The translations under genes were made by a program, and so were the position numbers. Positions 1 through 6,475 of a stretch of DNA of 6,475 nt are shown here, piece by piece (position 1 is the stretch's first letter; every line of letters begins with the position of its first letter). The DNA is taken from NCBI GenBank assembly GCA_903921605.1, contig CAIXQV010001244.1, forward strand, positions 1-6,475, given 5' to 3'. The notes below the pieces were generated by a model, which had not been told where the DNA came from, made no database searches, and worked only from the letters and a program-made list of their open reading frames with translations. The stretch comes from an uncultured Planctomycetaceae bacterium (GTDB lineage: Bacteria; Planctomycetota; Planctomycetia; Planctomycetales; Planctomycetaceae).

Positions 1-3000
1 AACCCCGAGTTCCTAAAGTTCTACGCCGACCTCTGCTTCCATTTCGGCGACCGACAGGAAGCCTTGAAGACTCTGCGGCGCTCCGTGAGATCCAGTTCGG
101 CAGATGGCACACTCATTCTGTTGCTGGCACGAACATTGGCGAATCAGAATGAGATCGACGAAGCCACGTCGCTCTGCTGGACGGCGTTTGAGAAGTCCGC
201 AAGCCTCGAAGATAAATCCAACGCTGTCATGATGCTGGCTGAATTCGCCCTGCGGGCCAATCGCTTCGATCAGCTCGTCGAAAAACTCGAACAGCATGGC
301 CGCGTATCCGGTCAGGAACACGATGCGGCGCAGTGCCTGGCGACGGCTTATCGAGTCGCTGGGGATCTGCGGTCGGCTCGGCAAACATTAGAGACGTTGT
401 CGGGTACCGATAACCGGGACTCGCAACTCCTGCTGCAATTGTCACGGCTCGCAGAGGAAGACGGTGACCTCGAGGCCGCCGCCGATTATCAGCGGCGAGC
501 GAACTCCATCGTGGCGTCTGACGAAGGAGAAACCCGGCTGGCCAACCTGTTGATCCGTCTGGGGGATCTCAGTGAAGCAGAGGCTCTTTGGAATCGCCTT
601 GCAGCAGATTCGTCTCGACCCGCAGAAGCGATTGCAGCGATCGACCAGCTGATAGCTCTGGAGAGTATTGATTCTGCACGAGAAATCTGCGATCGAATAC
701 TGGCACAGTCTCCTGATCAGTGGGAGGTGTTGATTCGGCGAGGCATTCTGGAATGGCGCTATGGAGATCGAGAGAATGCAGCTCAGATCTTCCAGCGGGT
801 TCTCGAACTTAGGCTGGATTCAAACACACAGTCTGCGGCTATGAATGCCAAATTGAAAAAAGCAGATGCCAGTGTGCAACGTGAATCCTTGCGGTTGCCG
901 GCATTAGCGAGACTGGAACTGGTTCCGGAGTTGGCGGGGTCGTTTCAGGAGTCAACACCATCGTCATGGTTCGGGCCGAAAACGCTGCCAGCAATGCCGG
1001 GTGACTACGGAGCAGCCCGCATTGTCGCGATCATCGGACGCTATCTGGCGGCTCGGCAGAGCAGGTCAGAGTCCGCTATTTTTGAGCAGCTTTCCAGGGA
1101 TTCCGCCGGCGGAAAACTGCAGGCGGCCTGCGAACAGCTGGCTTTGGAGATGTTTGTCTCTGATCGCAACTCGGACAAACCGTTTACGGAATCCGACTTT
1201 CAGAAGTTCATTCTCTCTGCTGAAACCGGAGATATTGAAGCTCAGGCCATGTTGCTGGAATCGCTGGCGCGGCGAGTCAGTGCCTGGGAGGTTGATGATG
1301 TCATAAAGTCCAGCATTGATGATCTTCCCACTCGACCTCTGTCTGAGGACCAGTTTTCGTTGGTAATGAACAGCTTCGAAAACGTGCTGAAAGTTAAGCC
1401 GCAGTGGCTGGCGACATTCGATGCTCCGCGCCTGTTCTACATTTGCCGACATCAGCAGCAACTTGAGAATCTCGACAAAATGATGGCTGGGCTTTTGGAG
1501 CGAGAAGTTGCCGGTCCGCAGTTATCAATGGGGATTGATCTCGGTTTGTTGAGGCGAACACTCACAGCTCAGTCGGCACTCGATGCGATGAGTCGAAATA
1601 GAATCGCACCTGGAACAGTGAACCCCGTAACTGATGTTGCGATGAATTCTGCCCAGGAGGCCGACTTCGAATCACTCTCCCCACGACTATTAAAGATCGC
1701 ACGCATGGTGCCAACTCCGGGTGAAGATCATCCCGGTTTGAAGGTGCTTGACTGGTGGCTCAAATGGCGTCGCGAATCCCGGGATGGAATTGAGCTGAGA
1801 CATGATCCAGCACGCGAGCACGAAGCTGCTCGCGAAATGATTGAAGGTGTCTTGTTCAATAACAACGCCATGTCGAGAGTCCCTGCCAGGACAAAAGACT
1901 CGGGCCTCGCTGCTACGCTCCGCGTGAGAAACCATTTTACGGACGAGGAATGTGAATTCCTGAAGAAGGTGTTCGGATTGTTTCTTCAGGAGGGAACCTC
2001 AGGCCAGGTCATCAATTGGTTCAGCAAGAAAGCCGACTCTAATGAGAACGCCCATCTGGCTGACGTAGAACTCATGCAGGTTGTGTTCTGGGAATTTCAA
2101 GGAGACCGTGAGCAAGGGCTGCTGCACCTGGTGCGAGCAGTTGAGCAATTGTCGGACGACAATCTATTGGAGCTTTACGTGGCCCTGCGACTGGAAGAGT
2201 TGAACATGAGAGCCGAAGCGATTGAGTGGATTGGTCAGCTTCCCGACACTGATCCTCTGTTGCTCAAATGTCGCGAATTCAAATCGATGGATCTGGCAAA
2301 AACTTTGCAGCTGCCTGAAGTAGAAAAAGTGTCGTTGATTCGACTGTCGGGGATGAACCTTGACGAATCCGAACGTGGCTATGTTGTGCGCGAACTTGGT
2401 CGATTCGGTCTGGAAGATCTGCGTACGGAAGTGGAATCACGGCGGTCCACGGTAAAACTCGAGACAACTGACTCGTCGCCACTTGCTCTGCTGGATCATT
2501 ACGAGCAGCAGGGCAATCTTGCAGCGGCCGTGCAGGTGGCTCAACAGTTATTGAGACGCTCGCACAAGAACCCTACGCCGTGGCGGAATACAACTCGTCC
2601 GACGCCCAAACAGATTTATGCGCGAGCTTACAAGGTGCTGAAGGAGACCGGTGAACTCGAAAAGATGATTGAACGCCAGAAAGCCCAGCTGGCGAAGTCG
2701 CCACATTCCGGACGTCTCCAGAAGACATTGTTGGATTATCTCAACGCAGCAGGGAAAACTGACGAGGCGAATCGCCTGCTGATCAGTTGGCAACCGGTCC
2801 AACCGGGGTCTTCAGCAAAGTCGATGATGGCTCAGGCCACAGAACGGATCCGTGCGAAACAGCCTCAGATGGCATGTGACAAATTTCTCGAGGTGATTCA
2901 CGAACATCCGACAGAGTTCTGGCGTGAAACCACAAATGAGCAGGTCTTTGGCGTGTTTGCAGAGACGAATCGCCTGGCGGAACTGGCGGATGCTGTTCTC

Positions 3001-4695
3001 CTTGCGGACCGTGGCCGGTCCCAAAGTTACGCACCGACGGAGACGCTCGAAGAATTGATCAAACTGCTTTTGAAAGATCCCAAAACTCATTCGAGGGCGG
3101 CTGATATGATTCAGCGGTACTCGGAAATGTACCCGGCCTATACCGTGAGTTTCCTGATGCTTGTCGAGCAATTGCCGCTGTGGACGTCGTCGGACGATCT
3201 GTTTGCGTTATTGACTCGGATGTATGTGCCATCAACTGCGGAGCAGCTTCAAAGACCACAGCTGGCATGGCCGCTGCGCTATGAGGATCACAGAGTTCAG
3301 CTGGGCTTTGATCAAATTGCCGCTCCAGGCGGGGGCAATTTAAAACGCCTCTGGGATGCTCTGAAGTTCAGTGACGAGCGACGAATGGAACTGGAGCAGT
3401 CTGCGAAAGACGCGATGGTGAGACTTCCGGAATGGCCGGCCGGGCCGGTGATCCTGATTGTCTGCGCGCTTAGCGTGCCAGAGAACGCTCTGGATCAGGA
3501 TCGCATTGAGACGCTCGTCAACGAGATGTGTGAGGACTCGAAGCCCGCGATCCCGGAAGCCGTTGCTCACAATTTGACGCAGCTTCTTTGCCAGCGAGGA
3601 GAGCGAATGAAGAGAGCCGCCGTCAAACTTCTGGAAACAAGTCTGCAGGCTGTGCCGGAGAAGCAACTGAATATCGGCCAGCCCGCAAGCCACGCCTTGC
3701 TGGAACTCTATGCGGAACTGAATGAACCGAAACGGGGGCTCGAGTTTCTGCGGAAGTCAGTGCTCGAATCACCAACGATGGATCTCAATGATCAGGAATG
3801 CGATTCTCGAGAGTACGGCTCTCGATTGACAGCGGGGTACTCTTTCCTCGACTTCGGGCGCCCCGTTTCGGCATTTCAGATTCTGGAGGGACTCACCGCA
3901 GACGACGAACAGCGACTTCCTGGCCACCGCGAGATCTTGGAAAAACTGCGAGCAATCGCGATCAAGAGGATCGCAACTCCGCAGATTGTTGACGAGTTGA
4001 AGTTCGCTGCCGCCGCTGATACGGAACGATCTGTGACTGCGATCAATCTGCCAACTACGCTGAGTTCGGCCACGGAGCAGAGTGATCGCCGACCCGTTTG
4101 TGAGCTGATGGCGTCAATCGTTGCCAACTCAAATCCGGACGTGAATACAGCCCAGGAATTGTCCGCGGAACTCGCTACATCGCTGAAGCGAAAACATCCC
4201 GATCTTTCGTTGATCGTGCTGGGCACCGCCTTGGTTCTGAAGAGCAACGATCAGGAGTCGATCGACAAAGTACTGCCTGCGCTGGGGGAGTACATTGATC
4301 GAGGCGGACTAACAGAGATTTTGCCGAACGAAACCGCAGGTGATTTCAGTCGACGTCAAAATGCACTAATCAGTCTTGCGGCGTTGGCGCCTACTGACGC
4401 CGCGACGCGAACTTCCGGCACGATGGCTCGGTTATCTGAGCAATCGCTGGTCGTTGCTCGAATCAAAGGTGATCGCGAAATCGTTATCTCACTTCTGCAA
4501 CAGCTGAAGAAATTCCAACTGTCGCAAGGCAACGAGTCAGCGGCGGAGCAACTTCAGAAAGAGTTGCAGATCGAGCAAACCGCCGCCGCAGCTCCGTCCC
4601 CGCAGAAGAATTCGCAGACGTCGGTGGACCGCGAGCAGCTTGCGGAACAGTTGAAAGCTGAACTCCGAAAACGTCTCCTGAAGCCTTCGCCGTAA
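1..4695 (+). CDS. Giant TPR/alpha-solenoid repeat protein, 5'-partial (C-terminal 1564 residues)
   Basis: The frame is already open at base 1 (NPEFLKFYADLCFHFGDRQEA...), so the true start lies outside the window; the first in-frame start-like codon, TTG at 64, falls inside a TPR helix and is not a believable start. The frame runs uninterrupted to TAA at 4693-4695. Residue numbers count from base 1. Residues 1-275 form about eight consecutive helix-turn-helix units of 32-36 residues with TPR spacing (small residue then Gly/Asn-Asp turn, for example AYRVAGDLRSARQTLE, ANLLIRLGDLSEAEALW, LEWRYGDRENAAQIFQRVLE). The middle (about 280-820) is Leu/Ala/Glu-rich and helical but lacks clean repeats. More TPR-like units occur at about 827-995 (LLDHYEQQGNLAAAVQVAQQ) and 1231-1303. 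The tail has an Ala/Pro linker (1528-1534) and a charged amphipathic helix (about 1544-1561). No catalytic motif or membrane segment is visible. TPR solenoids generally mediate protein-protein contacts; the specific role is unknown. Any signal peptide or N-terminal domain would be off-window. The call as a long helical-repeat protein is secure; function is not assigned. Confidence 0.9.
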   Translation, partial: NPEFLKFYADLCFHFGDRQEALKTLRRSVRSSSADGTLILLLARTLANQNEIDEATSLCWTAFEKSASLEDKSNAVMMLAEFALRANRFDQLVEKLEQHGRVSGQEHDAAQCLATAYRVAGDLRSARQTLETLSGTDNRDSQLLLQLSRLAEEDGDLEAAADYQRRANSIVASDEGETRLANLLIRLGDLSEAEALWNRLAADSSRPAEAIAAIDQLIALESIDSAREICDRILAQSPDQWEVLIRRGILEWRYGDRENAAQIFQRVLELRLDSNTQSAAMNAKLKKADASVQRESLRLPALARLELVPELAGSFQESTPSSWFGPKTLPAMPGDYGAARIVAIIGRYLAARQSRSESAIFEQLSRDSAGGKLQAACEQLALEMFVSDRNSDKPFTESDFQKFILSAETGDIEAQAMLLESLARRVSAWEVDDVIKSSIDDLPTRPLSEDQFSLVMNSFENVLKVKPQWLATFDAPRLFYICRHQQQLENLDKMMAGLLEREVAGPQLSMGIDLGLLRRTLTAQSALDAMSRNRIAPGTVNPVTDVAMNSAQEADFESLSPRLLKIARMVPTPGEDHPGLKVLDWWLKWRRESRDGIELRHDPAREHEAAREMIEGVLFNNNAMSRVPARTKDSGLAATLRVRNHFTDEECEFLKKVFGLFLQEGTSGQVINWFSKKADSNENAHLADVELMQVVFWEFQGDREQGLLHLVRAVEQLSDDNLLELYVALRLEELNMRAEAIEWIGQLPDTDPLLLKCREFKSMDLAKTLQLPEVEKVSLIRLSGMNLDESERGYVVRELGRFGLEDLRTEVESRRSTVKLETTDSSPLALLDHYEQQGNLAAAVQVAQQLLRRSHKNPTPWRNTTRPTPKQIYARAYKVLKETGELEKMIERQKAQLAKSPHSGRLQKTLLDYLNAAGKTDEANRLLISWQPVQPGSSAKSMMAQATERIRAKQPQMACDKFLEVIHEHPTEFWRETTNEQVFGVFAETNRLAELADAVLLADRGRSQSYAPTETLEELIKLLLKDPKTHSRAADMIQRYSEMYPAYTVSFLMLVEQLPLWTSSDDLFALLTRMYVPSTAEQLQRPQLAWPLRYEDHRVQLGFDQIAAPGGGNLKRLWDALKFSDERRMELEQSAKDAMVRLPEWPAGPVILIVCALSVPENALDQDRIETLVNEMCEDSKPAIPEAVAHNLTQLLCQRGERMKRAAVKLLETSLQAVPEKQLNIGQPASHALLELYAELNEPKRGLEFLRKSVLESPTMDLNDQECDSREYGSRLTAGYSFLDFGRPVSAFQILEGLTADDEQRLPGHREILEKLRAIAIKRIATPQIVDELKFAAAADTERSVTAINLPTTLSSATEQSDRRPVCELMASIVANSNPDVNTAQELSAELATSLKRKHPDLSLIVLGTALVLKSNDQESIDKVLPALGEYIDRGGLTEILPNETAGDFSRRQNALISLAALAPTDAATRTSGTMARLSEQSLVVARIKGDREIVISLLQQLKKFQLSQGNESAAEQLQKELQIEQTAAAAPSPQKNSQTSVDREQLAEQLKAELRKRLLKPSP

Positions 4696-4732
4696 GGCAT
4701 CGTCAGGACTATGTTGGTCAATTCAATTGTAG

Positions 4733-4753
4733 CGGAAGGGCGCGAGCCCTCCG
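4733..4753. repeat. Short GC-rich hairpin with GCGA loop, just downstream of the TPR gene
   Basis: The left arm CGGAAGGGC (4733-4741) pairs with the right arm GCCCTCCG (4746-4753), giving 8 bp with one bulged A and a GCGA tetraloop, which fits the GNRA class. It begins 38 nt after the TAA of the TPR gene. No T-run follows on the + strand (TGTTGCTGT), so it is not a textbook intrinsic terminator, though it could still slow transcription or protect the 3' end of the mRNA. The unit resembles short 'GAAGGGCGCGAGCCCT' palindromes that I recall as dispersed in planctomycete intergenic DNA. That recollection is not tested here. Confidence 0.55.
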
Positions 4754-4849
4754 GTGTTGCTGTCACCGCACCGCTCGCACCGTTTCGCTCACCGCGACCA
4801 CTCGATTCCGTGGAACAAATAAACTTCTGCTCTGCACCGCAAGAGTTTG

Positions 4850-4902
4850 GGGGTAGTGGACCTTGCTAAAGGTCCTGCTGTTTTGGCAAGATCCACTACC
4901 TC
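4850..4902. repeat. Long imperfect palindrome (about 20-22 bp stem) between convergent genes
   Basis: The left arm 4852-4871 (starts GGTAGTGGA) pairs with the right arm 4881-4900 (ends TCCACTACC). Nine outer pairs are perfect, then comes one C/A mismatch, five perfect pairs, and an inner part with AAA/TTT flanked by two G-T type wobbles, around a 9-nt loop (4872-4880). Two further outer pairs (4851/4901 wobble, 4850/4902 G-C) extend it to 22. It sits between the stops of two convergent genes (4695 and 4951), a position where bidirectional termination is plausible, but neither side has a T-tract. An alternative reading is a dispersed palindromic repeat element of REP or MITE type. No flanking target duplication is seen. 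Confidence 0.65.
4858..4875. repeat. Perfect 7-bp inner hairpin competing with the long palindrome
   Basis: GGACCTT (4858-4864) and AAGGTCC (4869-4875) are perfect inverted repeats around a GCTA loop. All of this lies in the left arm and loop of the larger palindrome at 4850-4902, so the two folds are mutually exclusive in a single strand. The pairing is seen directly. Whether it acts as a switch or only reflects the internal symmetry of a repeat element is unknown. Confidence 0.5.
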
Positions 4903-4950
4903 GCCCCACCGTATCCTGACAGAGCACTTCGCTGCAGCCCTGCTATTGGC

Positions 4951-5943
4951 TCAGCGAGTTTTCAGTTCAGAAATTGTCGGTTCCCCGGAAATCCAGCCGA
5001 GCGAGACAAGGAAAAGATCCAGTTCGCGCAAGGTCTGTCGATGCCAGACTGAGCGTTGATCCTGTCCTTCTCTCCGATTGCTGGCGTCCTTCTTTTTCGC
5101 TGCAGCGCTGTTTCCGGGAAGGTTAAAGAAGCTATGAGGTGCATCGGGATAGATTTTTAATTCACAGCGATTGCCCGCTGCGCGCACAAGCTCTGAAAAC
5201 TTCTGCACGGTTGCCGGCTTAACGGTCGTATCCGCTTCGCCATGAAAAATGATCGCGGGAGGAAGCTCAGAACGGACATGATGGGCGGGCGACATCGCTT
5301 CAGGCTCGGCCCCCAGTCGAGATTTCAATCCTTCCAGTCGAGTCTCAGCTTCTTTCGGGGTCGGCAAGCCATCAATCGGAGCCAGCACAACCGCCGGGTT
5401 GAAGAGTGCCAAAGCATTGGGAACGCAACTGACAGACAAGTCATCACTCTTTGCGTCAAGCCCTGGCAGCAGAGCCGTCGCACAGGCGAGATGTCCGCCG
5501 GCTGAGCCGCCAGCCGCACAAATTCGATTCGGATCAATCGCCAGCTTATCCGCGTTGGCCCTTAACCAGCGTATTGCAGACTTTGCATCCTCCACACAGA
5601 CCGCGACCTTCACCTTATCGCGGGATGCGACACGATAGTCAGCGACAAATGTCGTCATTCCGCGCGACGCCAGATACTTTGCCTGAGGCAAGAATTGCTC
5701 GGGAGTTCCCGACGTCCAGCCACCGCCGAAGAAGAAGACGATCGCCGGAGCTTTCCCTGCCCCCGGTTCTTTATTGCCGTTCGAGGAATCTGCTGCGATA
5801 CGCCACAGACAAATATCTCGGCCTCCAACCGTCTTGTAGACGTGTTGCTCACCGCTGATTTTCGGAGGCCATGATGCGGGAGGCTGTTGAGCGTAGGCCG
5901 ACAGTGGTATCGAGGCGATCACGAATGCAAGCAGATACTTCAT
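4951..5943 (-). CDS. Secreted alpha/beta-hydrolase, esterase/lipase (BD-FAE / acetyl esterase-like)
   Basis: This is a complete 330-residue protein. It starts at ATG (5943-5941 on the - strand) and stops with TGA (4953-4951). The chosen start gives a clean Sec signal peptide: MKYLLAFVIASIPLSAYA, likely cleaved after A18 (AYA|QQ), so export to the periplasm or cell surface is expected. Family hallmarks in order are an oxyanion-hole segment FFFGGGWTSG (70-79), ADYRV (101-105), the DA..AIRWLR helix (119-128), nucleophile elbow GGSAGGH with Ser147, HGEADTTV with acid Asp238, and APHSFFN with base His270, then the closing helix RELDLFLVSLGW. The triad therefore looks intact. The family hydrolyses carboxyl esters, often acetyl or feruloyl groups on plant or algal polysaccharides; the substrate here cannot be read from sequence. 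Oddities are Phe72 in place of the common His of the HGGG motif and a Lys/Arg/Gln-rich stretch (about 279-298) after the catalytic His. No strong Shine-Dalgarno is visible upstream of the ATG. It lies downstream of, and on the same strand as, the GDPD gene. Confidence 0.93.
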   Translation of the reverse strand: MKYLLAFVIASIPLSAYAQQPPASWPPKISGEQHVYKTVGGRDICLWRIAADSSNGNKEPGAGKAPAIVFFFGGGWTSGTPEQFLPQAKYLASRGMTTFVADYRVASRDKVKVAVCVEDAKSAIRWLRANADKLAIDPNRICAAGGSAGGHLACATALLPGLDAKSDDLSVSCVPNALALFNPAVVLAPIDGLPTPKEAETRLEGLKSRLGAEPEAMSPAHHVRSELPPAIIFHGEADTTVKPATVQKFSELVRAAGNRCELKIYPDAPHSFFNLPGNSAAAKKKDASNRREGQDQRSVWHRQTLRELDLFLVSLGWISGEPTISELKTR

Positions 5944-5974
5944 CGCGGTATCCAGACTTTCGTTGGTTCCTCAA

Positions 5975-6052
5975 AACCCGAAGCTTCCGTGAGGGATTAA
6001 GTCGAACCTTGCGAACTGTGCGCCAACAAATCCCTCGCTGACGCTTCGGGTT
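5975..6052. repeat. Inverted repeat pair (24-nt arms, 30-nt loop) between GDPD and esterase genes
   Basis: Arm 1 (5975-5998) reads AACCCGAAGC-N6-GAGGGATT. Arm 2 (6029-6052) is its inverse complement with the same conserved outer 10 and inner 8 bases; the central six differ (TTCCGT against GTCAGC). At least 18 of 24 positions therefore pair across a 30-nt loop. It fills much of the 153-bp gap upstream of the esterase start and downstream of the GDPD stop, so it could attenuate or end transcription from GDPD, or shape the 5' leader of the esterase mRNA. The unit resembles 'CCCGAAGCGTCAGCGAGGG' sequences that I recall as recurrent intergenic repeats in planctomycetes. The pairing is seen; the family and function are inference. 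Confidence 0.7.
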
Positions 6053-6096
6053 GTGATAAAGAAGAACGCAAAAATTGAAGGGCTCAGCCAGCCGTG

Positions 6097-6475
6097 TTAT
6101 CTTCGAGGACGATTATTCAGCAGCCGAAACGGGTTGCCCTGAGTCACCTGCGACATTCGTTGCGATCTCCACTTGACGACCACATCCGGCTGGTCCGCGA
6201 AAATCCCGTCCACGCCTGCTCCAACCGCCAGCCATTCCAGGAGTTGCTCGCTGGATTTCGCAAACGTCGGGAGGGCGTCGGTGCGAAATGTCCAGACGTG
6301 AACCTGAAGGCCGTGCTGATGAGCCGTCTCGACCAGTTCTGTGATGATCGGTGTTTCGCCATCGGCTCCGGAGACGACCAGCGTCAACAACACTCCGAGT
6401 CCATCGCAGAAGCCCGCCGCATCTTTGATGTCATCAGTCGTGGGCGCTTTTCCCAGCAAATAGATCAGCGGCAGA
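6097..6475 (-). CDS. Glycerophosphodiester phosphodiesterase (GDPD), C-terminal part, 5'-partial
   Basis: The visible part is the last 125 residues, ending at TAA (6099-6097). The frame is open to the right edge (LPLIYLLGKAPTTDD...), so the N-terminal half is outside the window; the TTG at 6459 is internal. The family signature is in the C-terminal strands of the TIM barrel: HGLQVHVWTFRTDALP, then EQLLEWLAVGAGVDGIFADQPDVVV. The 'vhvWTfR.D.LP' and 'GVDGiFaDqPD' blocks are characteristic of GDPDs, with the LP after the arginine reminding me of periplasmic GlpQ-like members. Such enzymes hydrolyse glycerophosphodiesters to glycerol-3-phosphate and an alcohol, in phospholipid turnover and phosphate scavenging. 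The HRG motif, metal-binding acids and catalytic histidines lie in the missing N-terminal part and cannot be checked, nor can a signal peptide. A basic tail (NNRPRR) follows the barrel. The esterase gene lies 153 bp downstream on the same strand. Confidence 0.9.
   Translation of the reverse strand, partial: LPLIYLLGKAPTTDDIKDAAGFCDGLGVLLTLVVSGADGETPIITELVETAHQHGLQVHVWTFRTDALPTFAKSSEQLLEWLAVGAGVDGIFADQPDVVVKWRSQRMSQVTQGNPFRLLNNRPRR

Noticed and set aside
64..66. TTG as the start codon of the long + strand gene
   Set aside because: The frame is open to base 1 and the upstream residues (FLKFYADLCFHFGDRQEA) form the first half of a TPR unit continuous with what follows, so the gene begins off-window.
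1066..1461. 131-codon antisense frame inside the TPR gene
   Set aside because: It lies wholly opposite a well-supported coding frame, has no recognisable motif, and open antisense frames are common at this GC content.
4764..4794. Cluster of CACCG pentamers (at 4764, 4769, 4778 and 4790)
   Set aside because: The spacing is irregular (5, 9 and 12 nt) and the unit is very short in GC-rich DNA, so it is not a convincing tandem repeat or operator.
4847..5059. 70-codon + strand frame starting at the long palindrome
   Set aside because: It starts at a TTG beside the palindrome, runs into the antisense of the esterase, and has no motif or ribosome binding site.
4962..5144. Possible frameshift at the esterase C-terminus (another - strand frame overlaps residues near the end)
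   Set aside because: The annotated frame continues past the catalytic His into RELDLFLVSLGW, a normal end for the family; the alternative frame gives no family match.
5451..5858. 135-codon + strand frame opposite the esterase
   Set aside because: The product is Arg/Ser/Pro-rich without any domain, as expected of a shadow of the esterase frame, which has an intact triad and signal peptide.
5999..6028. Possible sigma70-like promoter for the esterase (- strand TTGGCG, 17 nt, GACTTA)
   Set aside because: The -10 match is poor, the site overlaps the palindrome loop, and planctomycete promoters are not well enough defined to support it by eye.
6070..6096. Intrinsic terminator just after the GDPD stop (- strand GGCT/AGCC followed by ATTTTTG)
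   Set aside because: Only a 4-bp stem, and the T-run is separated from it by several bases; too weak to annotate, although it could contribute.
6457..6459. TTG as the start of the GDPD gene
   Set aside because: The frame remains open to the window edge, and the part visible from TTG would lack the catalytic half of the barrel, so the gene is cut by the window rather than naturally short.

Overview
The window is about 54% GC by impression and gene-dense. It most likely comes from a planctomycete. The reasons are a very long TPR/alpha-solenoid protein, a secreted esterase with an 'FFFGGGW' oxyanion segment of a kind I associate with planctomycetes, and intergenic gaps carrying palindromic repeat units resembling ones I recall from planctomycete genomes. 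The taxonomic call is inference; no rRNA or marker gene is present.

Layout. (1) Positions 1-4695, + strand: the C-terminal 1564 residues of a giant helical-repeat (TPR-type) protein whose start lies left of the window. (2) 4696-4950: a 255-bp gap between convergent genes, holding a short hairpin (4733-4753) and a longer imperfect palindrome (4850-4902) that contains a competing inner hairpin. (3) 4951-5943, - strand: a complete secreted alpha/beta-hydrolase (esterase/lipase, BD-FAE/acetyl-esterase-like) of 330 residues with a signal peptide and an intact Ser-Asp-His triad. (4) 5944-6096: a 153-bp gap dominated by a pair of 24-nt inverted repeats (5975-6052). (5) 6097-6475, - strand: the C-terminal 125 residues of a glycerophosphodiester phosphodiesterase (GDPD), running off the right edge.

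How the genes fit together. The GDPD and esterase genes are in tandem on the - strand, both encode hydrolases of ester-type bonds, and could be co-transcribed, but a 153-bp gap with a large palindrome separates them, so an operon is not well supported. The TPR gene converges on them and shows no obvious functional link.

I found no CRISPR array, transposase, tRNA, rRNA, riboswitch of a known class, or defence/toxin-antitoxin module. I do not see a clear new biological system. The features most worth a second look are the intergenic palindromes and the identity of the giant TPR protein.
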